Both the position numbers and the translations under genes were made by a program. Shown here one piece after another: positions 36,119-47,210 of a stretch of 64,000 nucleotides of DNA (position 1 is its first letter; each line of letters opens with the position of its first letter). This stretch comes from Cavenderia fasciculata. Lineage: Eukaryota > Evosea > Eumycetozoa > Acytosteliales > Cavenderiaceae. The notes beneath the pieces are model-generated. The model did not search any database, had not been told where the DNA came from, and was given only the letters and a program-made list of their open reading frames with translations. Location: the NCBI RefSeq assembly GCF_000203815.1, contig NW_004457729.1, positions 2,728,674 to 2,792,673 on the forward strand, given 5' to 3'.

Positions 36119-37903
36119 TTATTTTTTGCTAGATGGTTTGTTTCCTTTAAAGGTATTTTTCTTGATTCCAACTTTCTTTTTACCTTTGGATTTAGTATCT
36201 TTGGTTGGTTGAGCCAACATATAATCGATATATTCTTCCTCTGTCAATTTCTTTGGTTTCTTTGTCTTTTGTTTTTGTTGTTGTTGTGCTTGTTCGCCCA
36301 TTTCTTCGTCCTCTTCTTCTTCTTGGTCATATTTAATATCAACCTTCATCTTTGGACCAACATTTGCAACTTGTTCTTCCTCTTGTTCCTCTTCTTGTTT
36401 AAATTCATCTGGTAATTCTCTTGAAGGTGCTTCTTCTGTTGATTTAACTAAAAATGGAATATACATATTAGAAAATGGAATACAAATGAATTTAAAGATA
36501 ATCATTATTATTATTATTATTATAGTTTTTAACTTACTAACATCACTAATTGTTAAACAAGTTAATCTAGCACCAGTCTCTGCAAAACCAACTGGCATAT
36601 CAGTTTCAACATTCCAAATGACAATATTACCATCGGAAGAGAGTGATACTAGGTATGGGGTGTCTTGTGGGTCAAACGAGAATGAAGAGAGTGCTTTGAT
36701 ACGTGAATCAATCTCTTTGATTTGTTTGATTAATTTACCAGACTTGTAATCGATAAATGAGATGACCTTGTCGTCACCACCGGCCACTAAAGTGTCGTCG
36801 TCGAAAAAGTGGATGGCGAGGATTGGTTGCTTGGTGGGGTAGGTGTGCACCTCTTTGCCGTCGGCAGTGTGTACGACCAAACGGTCAGCATAGGCAATGA
36901 CAAAGTGGTCACCCGACTTGGACCATTCAACGAGGAATGGCTCACCCTTGGTCTTTTGAAAGTGTGCTGCAACACCTCTCATCAAATCCCACAAAAAGAA
37001 ACGGTTGTCCTTGCCAACACTCAATGCAACCTTGCCCGATGGATGAATGCTGACCCAATTGACGGCATCCTTGTGTCCTTTGAGTTGCTTCAAGCAGTCC
37101 CATCCATTGACATTCCACACGCTCAACGTATGATCACGCGACGATGCAATCAAATGACTATTCTTGTAAAACTTCAAACTTGTAATGAATCCCTCATGTT
37201 TAACCAATTGTCCAAATTCTTCTCTCTTTGATAAACTGTATACTCTAAAATAAATGTAAATGAAACAAAAGTAAGTAAACTAAATAATAGTAATAATTAT
37301 AATAATATGACTGTCATTGTACAATTGATCAATTGTATTGTTTGATGATACACACTTTACAGTTTCATCGGTACTTGAACTAACCAAATATTCAGATCCA
37401 GATGCAATTGATTTGATGCAACCTGAATGAGAGGCATATGCAAATATCTGTTCGAGATGAACCTCTAAATCGTCAGGGTTGCCCAACTCTGGGTAATCTG
37501 CCAACTTGATTGCTTCAAACCCCAAAATACTGTTTTCATAACATCCAACAGTAATAAGCTTACTTGTAATAACTGGGACATCATCTTGTTCGGTTGTTGT
37601 GGTTGTTGTTTTAGACGACGATGAAGATGATGCACTCTTTTTTGATACCTTTGTTTGTGATGAAGAGTCTGGTGTAATCAATGTCTTTTTCTTTTCAGTA
37701 GTAGTAGTAGCAGCTGGAGTAGCCTTTTTTAAAATAGATTTAGGTTTATCATCAACTGCAACTGCTGCAGCAGGTGCAATAGTAGTAGTTCTTGGTTCGA
37801 CTACTTTAGTTGATATCTTTATACTCTTTTTCTTCTCTGCTACTGCTGCTGCGGGTTTAGTAATAGCTACTTTCTTTGTGGTGGTGGTAGATTTCTTTTC
37901 CAT
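36119..37903 (-). CDS. pak1ip1: WD40 protein of the MAK11 / PAK1IP1 family
   Basis: Exons 37356-37903, 36538-37244 and 36119-36447 give 527 residues. An Ala/Thr/Lys-rich N-terminus (~115 residues) precedes five to seven WD repeats: SSSTDETVKVYSL, ASSRDHTLSVWNVNGWDCLK, GHKDAVNWVSIHPSGKVALS, VGKDNRFFLWDLMRG, AGGDDKVISFIDYKSGK and LSSDGNIVIWNVE. The repeat beginning GHKDAVNWVSIHPSGK is characteristic of PAK1IP1/MAK11. The tail is acidic then Lys-rich (KKKVGIKKNTFKGNKPSSKK), nucleolar in style. MAK11 acts in 60S subunit assembly, joining Rlp24 to early pre-60S particles; the metazoan protein is also reported to bind PAK1. Confidence 0.88.
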
Positions 37904-38336
37904 TCTCTCTATTATCTCTCTCTCTTTCTTATCTCTCTCTACCTCTCTAAATAATTAATGAAATGAACGACATACTTTAATTGTTAAAAAGTAAAGTTTC
38001 GTTCGTTTTTTGAATTTTTACAAGTGTACTTTGAAAGATTTTTTTTTTAGGAGGGGATTTCTTAAAACCTGGAAAAGGTGAATTCAGAACAATAAGGTTG
38101 GTGTATGTTGAACGCTCACACCAAGTACCTTTACTTCACTGAAAATCTACAAATTAGATAGCCGAAATATATAAATTAAATCTACAAAAGATACCATATC
38201 TGATCATATACATATATTATGTGAAAATACAATTACAAATAAATAAATAAATGACTTTTGAAACTTGATGAATATATTTTAAAATATTCTCTCTTTCTAT
38301 TTTTTACTCATACAACAAATTGAAGAATTATTATTA
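37904..38336. other. Divergent interval
   Basis: Between the WD40 gene and array copy A. Contains an eight-T run and a GGAAAAGGTGAAT string (about 38071-38083) that recurs near 39017 after copy A. No gene seen. Confidence 0.5.
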
Positions 38337-38895
38337 ATGATAGGTACTAAATTTGATCTAAAAGACTTTCCAATTGAATGGAAGGGATGTTGTCATCCCC
38401 AAGACCTTAGTATTATAAAGCACAAAGATTTTAAATCATTTGGAATGGTATATGATCCAAGTACAACCATTGGAAGAAATAGGTAAAATAAAATATTTTA
38501 AAAGAATAAATCTATTTTAATCATATTTTCTCCTTTCTCATCCAATCCGTAGATGTTAAAACCATACCTATTTTAAAGTATCTGAACCAGATTCTATTAT
38601 TCCAGTGACATTTCTGTGCAGCACAAGTATCTCTAATATATACCTTGGAGTCAATACTCTAGCTTTTTTACTAAAACATAATGTGGTGAATTCTTATACT
38701 TTTGATAAATTCATTCATCATTCAATCGAGATTCAAGGAAGGAGCCACTTTGTTTACCCAACCCCAGAATCTAGTCAAATCAACATCCTTGGAAGTACCA
38801 TTCTTTGTACCTATGGATTTTCAGTAGATGGTGACAAAGTAGAGTTTAGGCGACCTTTTGAACCCATCATTGTAAAGAATCAAACTACCATTTAG
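38337..38895 (+). pseudogene. Array copy A of an unrecognised two-exon family, one in-frame stop
   Basis: Exons 38337-38482 and 38553-38895 follow the family layout. The frame is open except for a TAA at 38557-38559, directly after the splice, where copies B, C and D have a Tyr, Phe or Leu codon. The rest keeps the family motifs: FPIEWKG, PVTFLCSTSISNIYLGV, HFVYPTPESSQINILGSTIL and GFSVDGDKVEFRRPFEPI. So it is either newly broken or miscalled at one base. It lies divergent to the WD40 gene and 2.0 kb from copy B. Confidence 0.75.
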
Positions 38896-39053
38896 AAAAA
38901 ACAATCCCATAGACTCTCAAATAATTATTAAACATATTAATATTTATATACTTACCAATAAATAACTAATTAATATTGAATTGCTTTTCTTTCCTAAAAG
39001 GAAGTGTTTTCCATGTGGAAAAGGTGAATAACTTTAATTTATTTTTTAATTAA

Positions 39054-40559
39054 TTAAAAATGGTGATTAAGAATTTGTGATTTATCTTTTACAATTGAAA
39101 TAGATTTTTGGTTATCAAAAAAGGTTGAACCGTTGATAATGGGTGAAGTTTGATACAATTGTTTGAACTCCTTGTAAAGAGAACCACTTTGTAATTGGTG
39201 TGATCGCAATGTCGTGAAAAAGGAATTTAGCGTAGTCGAGAATAATAACGATCCGATAAGGTATAACTTTCCCTTACCACCTGGTATAAAGAATGAATAG
39301 AACATCAATAAAGTAGATGTGTACGTTGAATACAACATGTATCGTGCTGTTGTAGATTCAACAGGCTTGTAAAAGAGATATGACAATCTTTTGGGATTTA
39401 AAAGTTTGCCACATAAAATATTACAAGGAGCAATGAAACCAAAGTAAAGAGCTCCCCCATCAGATAGCATATCATTTAAAATTTTATGAGGAGTGATTCT
39501 ATATTCTTGTGGGATCCATAGATGATGACGTTTATGGTAGTATACCTCGATGTACATTCGATCAAATGGTGACATATTGAATTTAAATCGATAGGGATAG
39601 ATTTCAGTTGCAATCTGTGTCCAATAGGCTCGTAATTTAGCATACTCTGATTTGAACTCCCTTGCTAAATAATGTCCAACCAGCGTCGTCATACCTCTAG
39701 CGATGAATGGTTCGATTGTATCCTTTCTCTTTGTCATTGTCTCTAATATTGCACATGCCAAAACATAACATGTTGGTTGTGATATTTGATATACCAACAT
39801 TGCATTCATAATGTCTTGGTATGGTATTTGTCTGACTATACAAAAGAAAGAGGTTTAATTAATATCTTTACATTCCCAAATTGAACTATAGATAGATAGA
39901 TAGATAGAGTTAATTCATACCATGTGGTAGGATTGATTGTAACAATGAAATGCAATCCAACATTAAAGTCTTGGTACACAAAGTAGAGTAAATGCGCTCA
40001 ATCGTGTCCTCTGACAAGGGTAGTTTATCATTGGAGACTCCCAAGAACATATGGTCTGCAAGGAGGATGATTCTAACTAGCATCCTCACTACTTCAGAGG
40101 TAGACAATATACGACGCAATTTGTTGGAAGAATTGACATACCTTGCCATTTCTCCAATATCTCGGTCTGAGAGTACATTAAAGTCACGTTGCATCAGTTG
40201 TTGATGAACTTGACCTAACCTTTCTACACTATTCAGACAGTAGCTTTCTATTGTAGACTGGCTTGCCAACCCATAAAATTGTACGTCTATATATACAAAT
40301 TAAAAAGAGTTAGAATATGTGTATGGAACATCGTTTATTGATATAAATAGATAGTGTATACTATGCACTGTCCATCTATCCATCTATCCATCTATCTATC
40401 GATGTATCTGTTTGTATCTTATGTATGATATTTACAATTAAAGACAAAAGGGAAAGCTATTGAACCAACAAGCAAGCATTTATCAACCTTTGAAAGGTTG
40501 AGTAGTGCTTTCGCACCCAACACTATTAACTCTTTATGTTTTGTGAAATCATTACTCAT
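39054..40559 (-). CDS. Unrecognised membrane protein, 423 residues
   Basis: Exons 40436-40559, 39921-40286 and 39054-39835 join to whole codons, starting MSNDFTKHKELIVLGAKALL. Hydrophobic segments occur near residue 30 (KCLLVGSIAFPFVFNYVQFY), in the middle (CYVLACAILETM) and towards the end (YFGFIAPCNILCGKLL, YSTYTSTLLMFYSFFIPGG, LYLIGSLLFSTTLNSFF), suggesting several membrane helices in the C-terminal half. The central part is helical with many charged residues. A FMGL..S loop (HMFLGVSNDKLPLSE) is the only distinctive motif. No family is recognised. The gene sits between copies A and B of the tandem family and may be the point where the array was split. Confidence 0.75.
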
Positions 40560-40866
40560 TCTATAGATATAGGTATAGCTATAGATATACTTGTTCGAAA
40601 GCATGCTAGCAATCAAAGATTGACAAACCAACAACAAAAGTTGCAAGGTGATGTTTGATATTTTTTAAATTAAATTAAAAAGTTTCAGGTATCCGATTAG
40701 ATATAGAATTAAATATAAATCTATAATATTATAAATATATAAAAATATTAATAAAATAATTTAATTAAAAAATAAAGAAACAAACAAAGATAATACTTCA
40801 CTGAGTCTTTTTTTTATTTATCTCTTTTTTCTTTGTCATTGTATTACAAAATATTATAATATAATA
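40560..40866. other. Divergent interval
   Basis: A/T-rich sequence between the unknown membrane-protein gene and array copy B; includes a TTTTTTTATTT tract. No gene seen. Confidence 0.5.
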
Positions 40867-41419
40867 ATGATAAGTACTAAATTTGATCAGAAGGACTTTC
40901 CTATTGAATGGAAAGGATCCTGTCATTTAATATAGGATTCAAAGATTTTATACCATTTGGAATAGTACATGATCCAAGTCCAACCACTGGAAGAAATAGG
41001 TAAATTTAATATATATTTCTATTTATATTGGACAGGTAGTTCTAATTAAATCTAACTTATTCATTCACTTCTAAAATTTAGATGTTATTACCACACATAT
41101 TTTAAAGTATCTGAACCAGATAATATCGTTGCTGTGACATTTCTGTGCATCTCTGGTGTCTCTGATATACCTTGGAGTTAGAACTCTTTCTTTTTTACAA
41201 AAACATAATGTGGTTAAATCATATTATTTTGATAGAATCTTACATCATTCAATCAATATCCAAGGAAAGATCCATTTTGTTTATCCAACCCCAGAATCTA
41301 GTCAAATCAACATCCTTGGAAGTACCATTCTTTGTACCTATGGATTTTCAGTTAATGGTGAAAAGTAGTTTAACAGGCCATTTGAACCAATCACAGTCAA
41401 GGTTCAAACCCCTATTTAA
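40867..41419 (+). pseudogene. Array copy B, several disabling changes
   Basis: Starts like copy A (MISTKFDQKDFPIEWKGSCH) but part of exon 1 is missing and a stop follows. Exon 2 (from about 41082) reads RCYYHTYFKVSEPDNIVAVT, then loses two bases in the segment that should read SDIYLG, shifting frame. A further change near 41362 puts a stop in the GDKVEF motif. It is the most decayed of the four copies, yet remains close in sequence to copy A. Confidence 0.8.
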
Positions 41420-41566
41420 AAAACTATGAATATGAATATAATCTATAGATTACCCATTCAGTGAATAATAATAAATAATATTATCGATTAATTCAATTAA
41501 CAGGGGAAGCTCGAGGGCAAATTAGAAAATTTTTTCATTGTTATCCTAGGATTAGGAGCAGAGAGA

Positions 41567-42189
41567 ATGAATCATATATATGATTGTAAGGACTTTCCAA
41601 TTGAATGGAAAGGTGACCACCATCCCCAAGACAATACTACTATAAAGTTCAAAGACTTTATTCCTTTTGGGTTAGTACATGATCCTAGTGGAACTGGAAG
41701 AAATAGGTAAATATTAATTTTATATATAGCTCAGAATTCAGGATCTCAATAATCAATTAATTAACACTCCCTCTCTCTCCTCTATCTATCTCTGCTCTAT
41801 TATAAAGATGTTTCTACCACACATATTTTAAGGAATCGGAGCTAGACAAGATTGTTGCAGTGACATTTCTATGCAGCACTGGTACCTCTGATATTTACCT
41901 TGGAAATGATACTCTCCGTTCATTATCTTCTCGAGGTGTTTTGAAACAATATGATTTTCAGGGAAGCTCTCACTATTCAATCAACATCCAAGGAAAAAAC
42001 CACTTTGTTTATCCTACCCCATCAGTTCAAGGACAAAACCAAAAGTACGGTTCCAACTATAATGAAACCAATATTCTTGGAAGTACAATTCTATCTATAT
42101 ATGGTTTTTCCATTGACAGCGACAAAGTAGAGTTTAAACGACCATTTGAACCAAAGATAGAGACCAATGATCCAACACCCACTGAATAA
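41567..42189 (+). CDS. Array copy C, intact member of the unrecognised family, 173 residues
   Basis: Exons 41567-41706 and 41808-42189 join in frame. Start MNHIYDCKDFPIEWKGDHHP; an invariant GRNR spans the splice; then CFYHTYFKESELDKIVAVTF, LCSTGTSDIYLGND, SHYSINIQGKNHFVYPTP, TNILGSTILSIYGFSIDSDK and VEFKRPFEP. There is no signal peptide or membrane segment. Strong alternation of hydrophobic and polar residues suggests a beta-rich fold, perhaps a binding domain (inference). Cys is sparse. Copies share intron position and exon lengths. No function is assigned. This is the only copy with a fully open frame; it carries an extra loop (SVQGQNQKYGSNYNE) absent from A, B and D. Confidence 0.75.
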
Positions 42190-42449
42190 ATAAATACCAA
42201 TGCTCTAGTCCATGAATTGCACATTAATCTTGAAAGAATCAACCCACATTTAAAGAATCCATCGATTATGATAATTTAATCAAAAAGGTATCTTCCATTC
42301 ACCTAAAAACCTTTTCATTTAACTTCATGTTATCATATTTTTATTTATTTAATAAATAATTTACCAACTTTGAATGAAAATATATTTCGGTAGAATTTAT
42401 GTTTTATCAGTCTAGTCTGTAAAAAGTATTATTTTTGGTTCTGGTAAAA

Positions 42450-43012
42450 ATGAATCATAATTATGATTGGAAAGACTATCCTATTGCATGGAATGGTTCC
42501 CTCTATCCTGGTGACTTGCAAGATATGAAGTTTTGCTACTTTGTCCCCTTTTCCAGGGTGCATGATCCAAACTGTCAAACAGGAAGAAATAGGTAAGTCG
42601 TCTTTATGGTATGTGATCCGATTATTCTATTCTAATTTTCTCCTATTCCAGATGTTTATACCGCACTTATTTTAAAATAGGCGAGCCTGACACAATCATG
42701 GCTGTAACCTTTTTGTGCAGCACAGGGACCTCAGATATATACCTTGACCATATTACAATCTTTCATTTACAAGAAAAGGGGATTTTGAAACCATATAATT
42801 TTCATGGATGCAAACATTATTCGATCAACATCCAAGGATAGGACCACTTTGTTTATCCTCATCCGGGACCATTCCAATGCAACATTCTTGGAAGTACAAT
42901 ACTTTGTATGTATGGGTTTTCGGTGGATGGTGACAAGGTAGAGTTTAAAAGACCATTTGAACCAAAGATAGAAACCAGTGTTAAAGAACCTCCTGCTACA
43001 CCCATTGAATAA
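42450..43012 (+). pseudogene. Array copy D, one in-frame stop
   Basis: Exons 42450-42592 and 42652-43012 keep the family layout and a normal end (TPIE then TAA). The only lesion seen is a TAG at 42839-42841, where the other copies have Lys or Arg in the NIQGK motif. It shares SDIYL, ILGSTIL, GFSVDGDKVEFKRPFEPKIE and the C-terminal region with copy C, so C and D are the closest pair. It may be freshly broken, read through, or a base-call error. Confidence 0.75.
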
Positions 43013-43253
43013 ATTTATTAATTTGTATATAAATTACTTCTAAACATCCATGGATGCAAAGAGAAAAGGGTCAATGACTAAATAAAGATTTTAATTTTTG
43101 AAAAGGTTTGTCACTTTCCAATCATGACATTCATTGCATTATTTAGATTATTATTTCATAGTTGTAGATATATTACTCTTGTATGTTTGTAATTAGTTAA
43201 AGCACAACTTACTTTTATATACCTATAAATACATATCATATACATATATCAAC

Positions 43254-44025
43254 ATGGATAGAATATCATTCTTGGGATACAACACACCAACCGAAGTAAA
43301 GAATGTGTTGCCTATACTAGCTAAAATAGAACAATCCTACTGTAGACAGATCGTATCATTGGTTGTATCATACCTCAAAGCAAAGAAAATAGACAGCAAT
43401 CAACAAGAATATCAAAAGTTTAATCAAATCACAAAAGAGATTCACGATAAACTATCAATAGCTTCACAACAACAACAAACACAACAAACACAACAACAAG
43501 ATGATCAATCATCAATATTATTCACTGGTATCTATTATATATTAAAGTTGGCAATCAAGACAAAGGTTTCTGTAGAATACTTTATTACAGATTTAACAGA
43601 ACTCAAGATACCATCAACCATTTTAACAGATTTACAAAAAGTTTACACAAATATGTATGTGCTGTCAAACATAAATGATCAATGATCAATAATATCTATC
43701 TATTCCTTTAAAAGATCTGACAAATCTCTAATACTTTTTATATCTTGATAGTCGTAAAGAATTAATCGATAAAGTGTTGAGTGATAAGATTCTATTCCCA
43801 CAATTGGAAACCTTAAAATGGAGAGTAGATGTCATCATTAGCAGTAGTTTTACATCTCGTATTCTTCATCCCATCATTTTAATGGAAACTACCGATACCA
43901 AAGGAAACAAGAGAACATTTGAAGTTAGTGTCGATATGTTCCATAAACTCAGATACAATGTATCAAAAGTATTAAAAGATATGGAAGATTTGGATCAATT
44001 ACCAATTTTGAAAATTGATAAATAA
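43254..44025 (+). CDS. commd5: COMM-domain protein, COMMD5-like
   Basis: Exons 43254-43654 and 43752-44025 give 224 residues, the same length as human COMMD5. The N-terminal HN domain is helical, interrupted by poly-Q (about residues 70-83). The C-terminal COMM domain (about 150-224) reads LKWRVDVIISSSFTSRIL, then RTFEVSVDMFHKLRYNVSKV and LKDMEDLDQL, matching the WRVDV and F..LRY..A.VLKEM signatures of COMMD5. COMMD proteins assemble a ten-member ring with CCDC22/CCDC93 that drives endosomal recycling by Commander. The COMMD5 call over other members rests on the W-R-V-D-V and LRYSVA-type match. Confidence 0.88.
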
Positions 44026-44245
44026 TCGAATAGATAGATAGATATCTATCCAGTTGTCCATCCACACACAAAAGTAGTAGTATACTAATAATAAATTATT
44101 TACACATATTTTTTTTGTATTATTTAAAAAAGATCATATATATATAGTTTTAGGGGGAGGGGGAGGGAAATTAATATTACTACATTATTTTATTATTATT
44201 TTTAATATTATTATTATTATTATTACTATTTTTAATTATTACTTA

Positions 44246-46368
44246 TTACTTAAAGAATCTACTAAATCTTCCTTTTTTAATTGATTTTTTTGAAGGATCT
44301 TCATTTGGTTGGACAAGAGTTTGTTTGTACCTTTTCTCCAAGGCTTCAATTTTTTTAGAACTAAACTTATTTTTCATGACCATGGCAATGAATGTATCTT
44401 CATTCAGTTTCATATCTTCAATACTCTTGAAAACTTGGAAACAATCTTCAAAAGGTTTGTCGAGTAGATTTCTTTCATTCATTTTAATCAATGTAATGGC
44501 AACAGAATACACTATATTGTACCCCTTACTAAATATAAGGTCCCACAATCTAAGACATATTGAAAATGGCAATGTATCCAAGAAACAAATAATAAACCAT
44601 TTTGTTGCATAAATTACTGATGCTATACTCATTGATTCCTAAAATTAAAAAAAGATTAAATTAATTAATATTATTATTATTATTTTAATTATTTGTTTGT
44701 TTTTGTTTCATACAAAATGTTTATAAACCAAAGGTACATGTTGTTCTAATAATCTATCATAGACATACATCATTTGATGTACTTTTGGTAGACCAGATGT
44801 AAAGAGATCACGCATTCCATATTCTGGTTTGTTCATGATTCTTTCCATTGTCCAAAATGCTTCATTCTCTGGCAGGTACATGACTAGGAGGGTTGCGATT
44901 GAACTCATACCCTGTGTATAGCCAATCTCTTGGTCATAGTTGCTGTATGCTTTGAGTACGTTAAACAATGATATTTGACCTTGTCCATAACGTTCTCTAA
45001 AGTAAATATGGTTTCTGCTGGCACGATTGACATCCAAGTCAATGACCAACTCACTCTGTGACGATTGTTCTAAAAGTGATTCGTAGAGTGTCTTGTTCTT
45101 TTGAAGCATCAAATCACTCTCTGACAATAATCTCCAAGCTTGTCCACGCACACGGTCTGGTATACCCTTGATTGCTCTAGAATCAACTTTACTTGGTCTC
45201 TTTTTACCAGGTACCCAATTCTTCATCATTCTACACCATTTGGCAGCTCTACTCAATTCCAATTCTATTTGTTCACGTGTCAATTCTGCTGGTTCCTCTT
45301 GGTCTGCAGCCAAGTCATCTGTTTGTTCTTGGATTGATTGTAACAACTGTGTTTCTTTAAGAGCTTGAGAGTCACGACGAATATGTCCATAACGATCCAA
45401 TTGTCCAATGATAGCAATCTCTGGGAGACCACTTGGATCACCCGACAATGTTTGTGTAACAATACGTTGTTTTCCTTTCTGTGTCGCAGGTTTGTAATGA
45501 TATCTAACGGTTAAATCACCTCCGTTGTGAGTTATAGTTCCTGCAATATCTTCATTACCAAAATCCAATGCCAAATGTAATGCTGTCTTTTGATATAAAT
45601 CAATCAATGTTAAATTAATTGTTGATAATACCAATAATCCTTAAAAAATAATAAAACAAAATAAAGGTATATTAATAACTTGTCTTCAATGTAAGCTTTG
45701 AGAGAGTATATTGTGTATATATACATACTTGCACATTCAGTTTTACCATTGGCAGCAGCCAACATGATTGGAGTACGATTGACTGAATCCAATACATCAC
45801 GGTCTGCCTTGTGTTCAATGAAAAGTGTCAATAAATCGGAATCACCCGATCTAGCAACCAAATGTATTACCGATTCTCGATTGGCTGGTTTACTATATCC
45901 ATCCAATGAAAACGGTGTTGTTGGTGTTACAATTGTTGTCGAAGTAGAAGTAGAGGTAGTAGTAGTAGTAGTAGTATTTTCACTATCTGAGAGATTAACT
46001 TGTTTATTAACATTGGCACCTTGTTCCAATAGTAATAGAACCAATTCTGTATAACATTTATCTTGTGTTGCAATGTAGAGAGGTGTCTTTCCTTTAGAGT
46101 CATAGTCATTGACAGCAGCTCTAAAACCTTGTTGATCCTTGTTGACTATCTGCTGTAACATGTTGGAGTTGTTCAGTTTGATAGCTGTCACTATTTGGTC
46201 AAATACACTACTTGAAAAGTCGTCTTGACTCTTTGCATAGGCTGCAGAAGTATCATGTTTAGGTGTTGGTATAATGGTAATAGGTACTTCTGTTTTAATG
46301 GTAAATGTATCATTATCTACAGATGTCGTAGTTGTAGTTGTTGTTGTAGATGGTAAAGTATCCATCAT
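44246..46368 (-). CDS. Ankyrin-repeat TBC-domain Rab GTPase-activating protein
   Basis: Exons 45729-46368, 44714-45639 and 44246-44638 give 652 residues. Ankyrin repeats fill about residues 70-245 (GKTPLYIATQDKCYTELVLL, SVIHLVARSGDSDLLTLFIE, NRTPIMLAAANGKTECARLL, KTALHLALDFGNEDIAG). The TBC domain follows at about 380-590: GIPDRVRGQAWRLLSES, the arginine-finger motif VIDLDVNRASRNH, the glutamine-finger motif GYTQGMSSIATLLVMYL, and LWDLIFSKGYNIVYSVAITL. Both catalytic fingers are present, so it should be an active GAP for a Rab, probably recruited by its ankyrin part. The tail is basic (KKGRFSRFFK). The target Rab is unknown. Confidence 0.9.
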
Positions 46369-47210
46369 ATTGTTATGTTGTTGTTATTATTATTACTATT
46401 ATTCTTATTATTATTATTACTACTATACTTATATTAATATTAACCTTCTCTCTCCTTTCACGTGACAAATATTTTAAACGATACAACAACACCACTTTTA
46501 ATAAATAATAAATAAATAAATAAATAGATAAAGATATAAATAAATATAAATAGTACAACCTTGGTATAAAAATGTATAAAAAGAAAGTGAACTTGTCGTT
46601 TTCTCTAATAGGTATGTTTTTCGGAATGAATATCTCTAAAAAGAAAATAATAATAAGGTTTTTAAAAAATAAAAATCTTTTGTATATTTTGTAACCGGCT
46701 GCAAAGAAAAGATAAGTCGACCATCATGGGTAATGCATTAAATTTAAATACCACCTCGTCTACCCTTATCTCATGTATAGATAGAATGTTTGTTACGAAC
46801 ATCGCGATCTAGATAAATTAGACTTCATTATCTCTCTTGTCATATGAATAAGTGAAAGAAGATATCATATCTTTATTAATGATATACTCTTCATTGTTGT
46901 CAACTTGTTTTCTTCCTATATATATATATATACTCATTTCAGATATTAACTATTATAATATTTAAACTAACTATCAGAGCCATAGGAAATAATGAAGGAA
47001 TGTCCAGACTTGGAGACATGATCAATTTGATCAAATTTTTTTTTTTTTTTTTTTGAAGTGAGAGAGCGCAAGGACGATGACAGAAAAACAGTGAGAACTG
47101 ATCAGAAGTAGTAGTTTTTGTAGATAGATAGTTATTGAAGAAGAGAAAGAAGAAGACGACAGCAAGAGTAAACTCATCATCACTACATAAATTATTAGTT
47201 ATATATCATC
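46369..47210. other. Divergent interval, about 0.84 kb
   Basis: A/T-rich with AAT and AAATA repeats, a TA run (about 46917-46933), and a long T-run (about 47036-47054) followed by GA-rich leader of the PEPCK-like gene. No gene seen. Confidence 0.55.
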
